Source: a virus. From it: a DNA stretch of 37,542 nucleotides. The position numbers and the translations under genes were made by a program. The notes under the pieces are model-generated. The model was not told where the DNA came from, did no database searches, and was given only the letters and a program-made list of their open reading frames with translations. Positions within the stretch are counted from its first letter, which is position 1. Every line of letters begins with the position of its first letter. The DNA lies in IMG/VR virus record IMGVR_UViG_3300031659_000030, positions 1 to 37,542 of that record, one strand, 5' to 3'. Below, piece by piece: positions 37,447 through 37,542 of this stretch.

Positions 37447-37542
37447 TTATTTTAATATTAATTTAATCTTTTGCCAAAATGTCATTTGTCTATAATCCCA
37501 ATAGAAATTAATCGCTTGTGGTACTCCACTTTGGAAACAATG
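37447..37542 (-). CDS. Short ORF running off the right end (C-terminal part)
   Basis: The minus-strand frame entering at 37542 reads HCFQSGVPQAINFYWDYRQM, then TFWQKIKLILK and a TAA at 37449-37447. It is in frame with the ORF at 1-69 if the ends are joined. Aromatic residues and a Lys-rich end give a plausible small protein. No family is recognised. Confidence 0.35.
   Translation of the reverse strand, partial: HCFQSGVPQAINFYWDYRQMTFWQKIKLILK

Noticed and set aside
1-37542. tRNA or rRNA genes
   Set aside because: I saw no cloverleaf-like sequence or TTCRA loop with matching stems in the spacers. A tRNAscan run would settle this.

Overview
The window looks like a nearly complete tailed-phage genome (siphovirus type) infecting a member of the Bacteroidota, probably a flavobacterium. 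DNA is AT-rich and essentially every gene lies on the minus strand. Starts are preceded by A-rich leaders (TAAAA/AATAAAA type) rather than GGAGG. The best promoters fit the Bacteroidota consensus TTTG-N19-TAnnTTTG (minus strand, 1942-1972 and 5298-5328). I see no integrase, transposase, tRNA, rRNA or CRISPR array, and no DNA polymerase, so the phage probably uses the host replisome. The two window ends join in frame into one short ORF, and the early gene cluster would then be continuous across the join, so the molecule is probably circular or circularly permuted.

Layout in transcription order (right to left). (1) Packaging and tail, 31892-17874: acidic protein, small and large terminase, tail assembly chaperones with a -1 frameshift site at a run of nine T, a tail-completion-like protein fused to a lectin-like domain, two large baseplate/tail proteins, a gp10-like protein and the tape measure. 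(2) Three small Zn-ribbon/HTH proteins, 17862-16990. (3) Head, 16934-11262: ClpP-type protease with scaffold-like tail, major capsid protein, two paralogous tail-tube-like proteins, portal and connector; hairpin terminators follow the capsid gene and the tail-tube pair. (4) Adsorption and lysis, 11250-5419: XhlA-like membrane protein, DUF5675 protein, two paralogous lectin-domain fibres and a small holin-like protein, closed by a terminator at 5326-5358. (5) Replication/early genes, 5294-1 and on through 37542-35464: metallophosphoesterase, putative annealing protein, XRE-like regulator, DnaA-domain-IV/coiled-coil protein, SSB-tail protein, replication initiator-like protein, PD-(D/E)XK protein, DnaC-like loader, then small proteins, a DUF3310 protein, a VRR-NUC nuclease and an HTH protein. 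(6) An accessory module, 35004-32670, with a GP88-like protein and several small unknowns.

Three intergenic regions carry dense repeats. 3994-4211 (upstream of early genes) and 31893-32070 (upstream of the packaging operon) share an array of CTTTAT-like hexamers ending in TGGTATA, 11-bp-phased AAGGGT motifs, and an AGTTTSGTAGG/TTATTTG promoter pair. This suggests one factor controls both operons. 35020-35463 holds a ~180-bp imperfect duplication, a perfect 24-bp palindrome, four GCAGTTTCAR repeats and an extremely A-rich tract, and is the best candidate for a replication origin. The phage-encoded DnaA-type DNA-binding protein and XRE-like protein are natural candidates to bind these sites, but that is inference.
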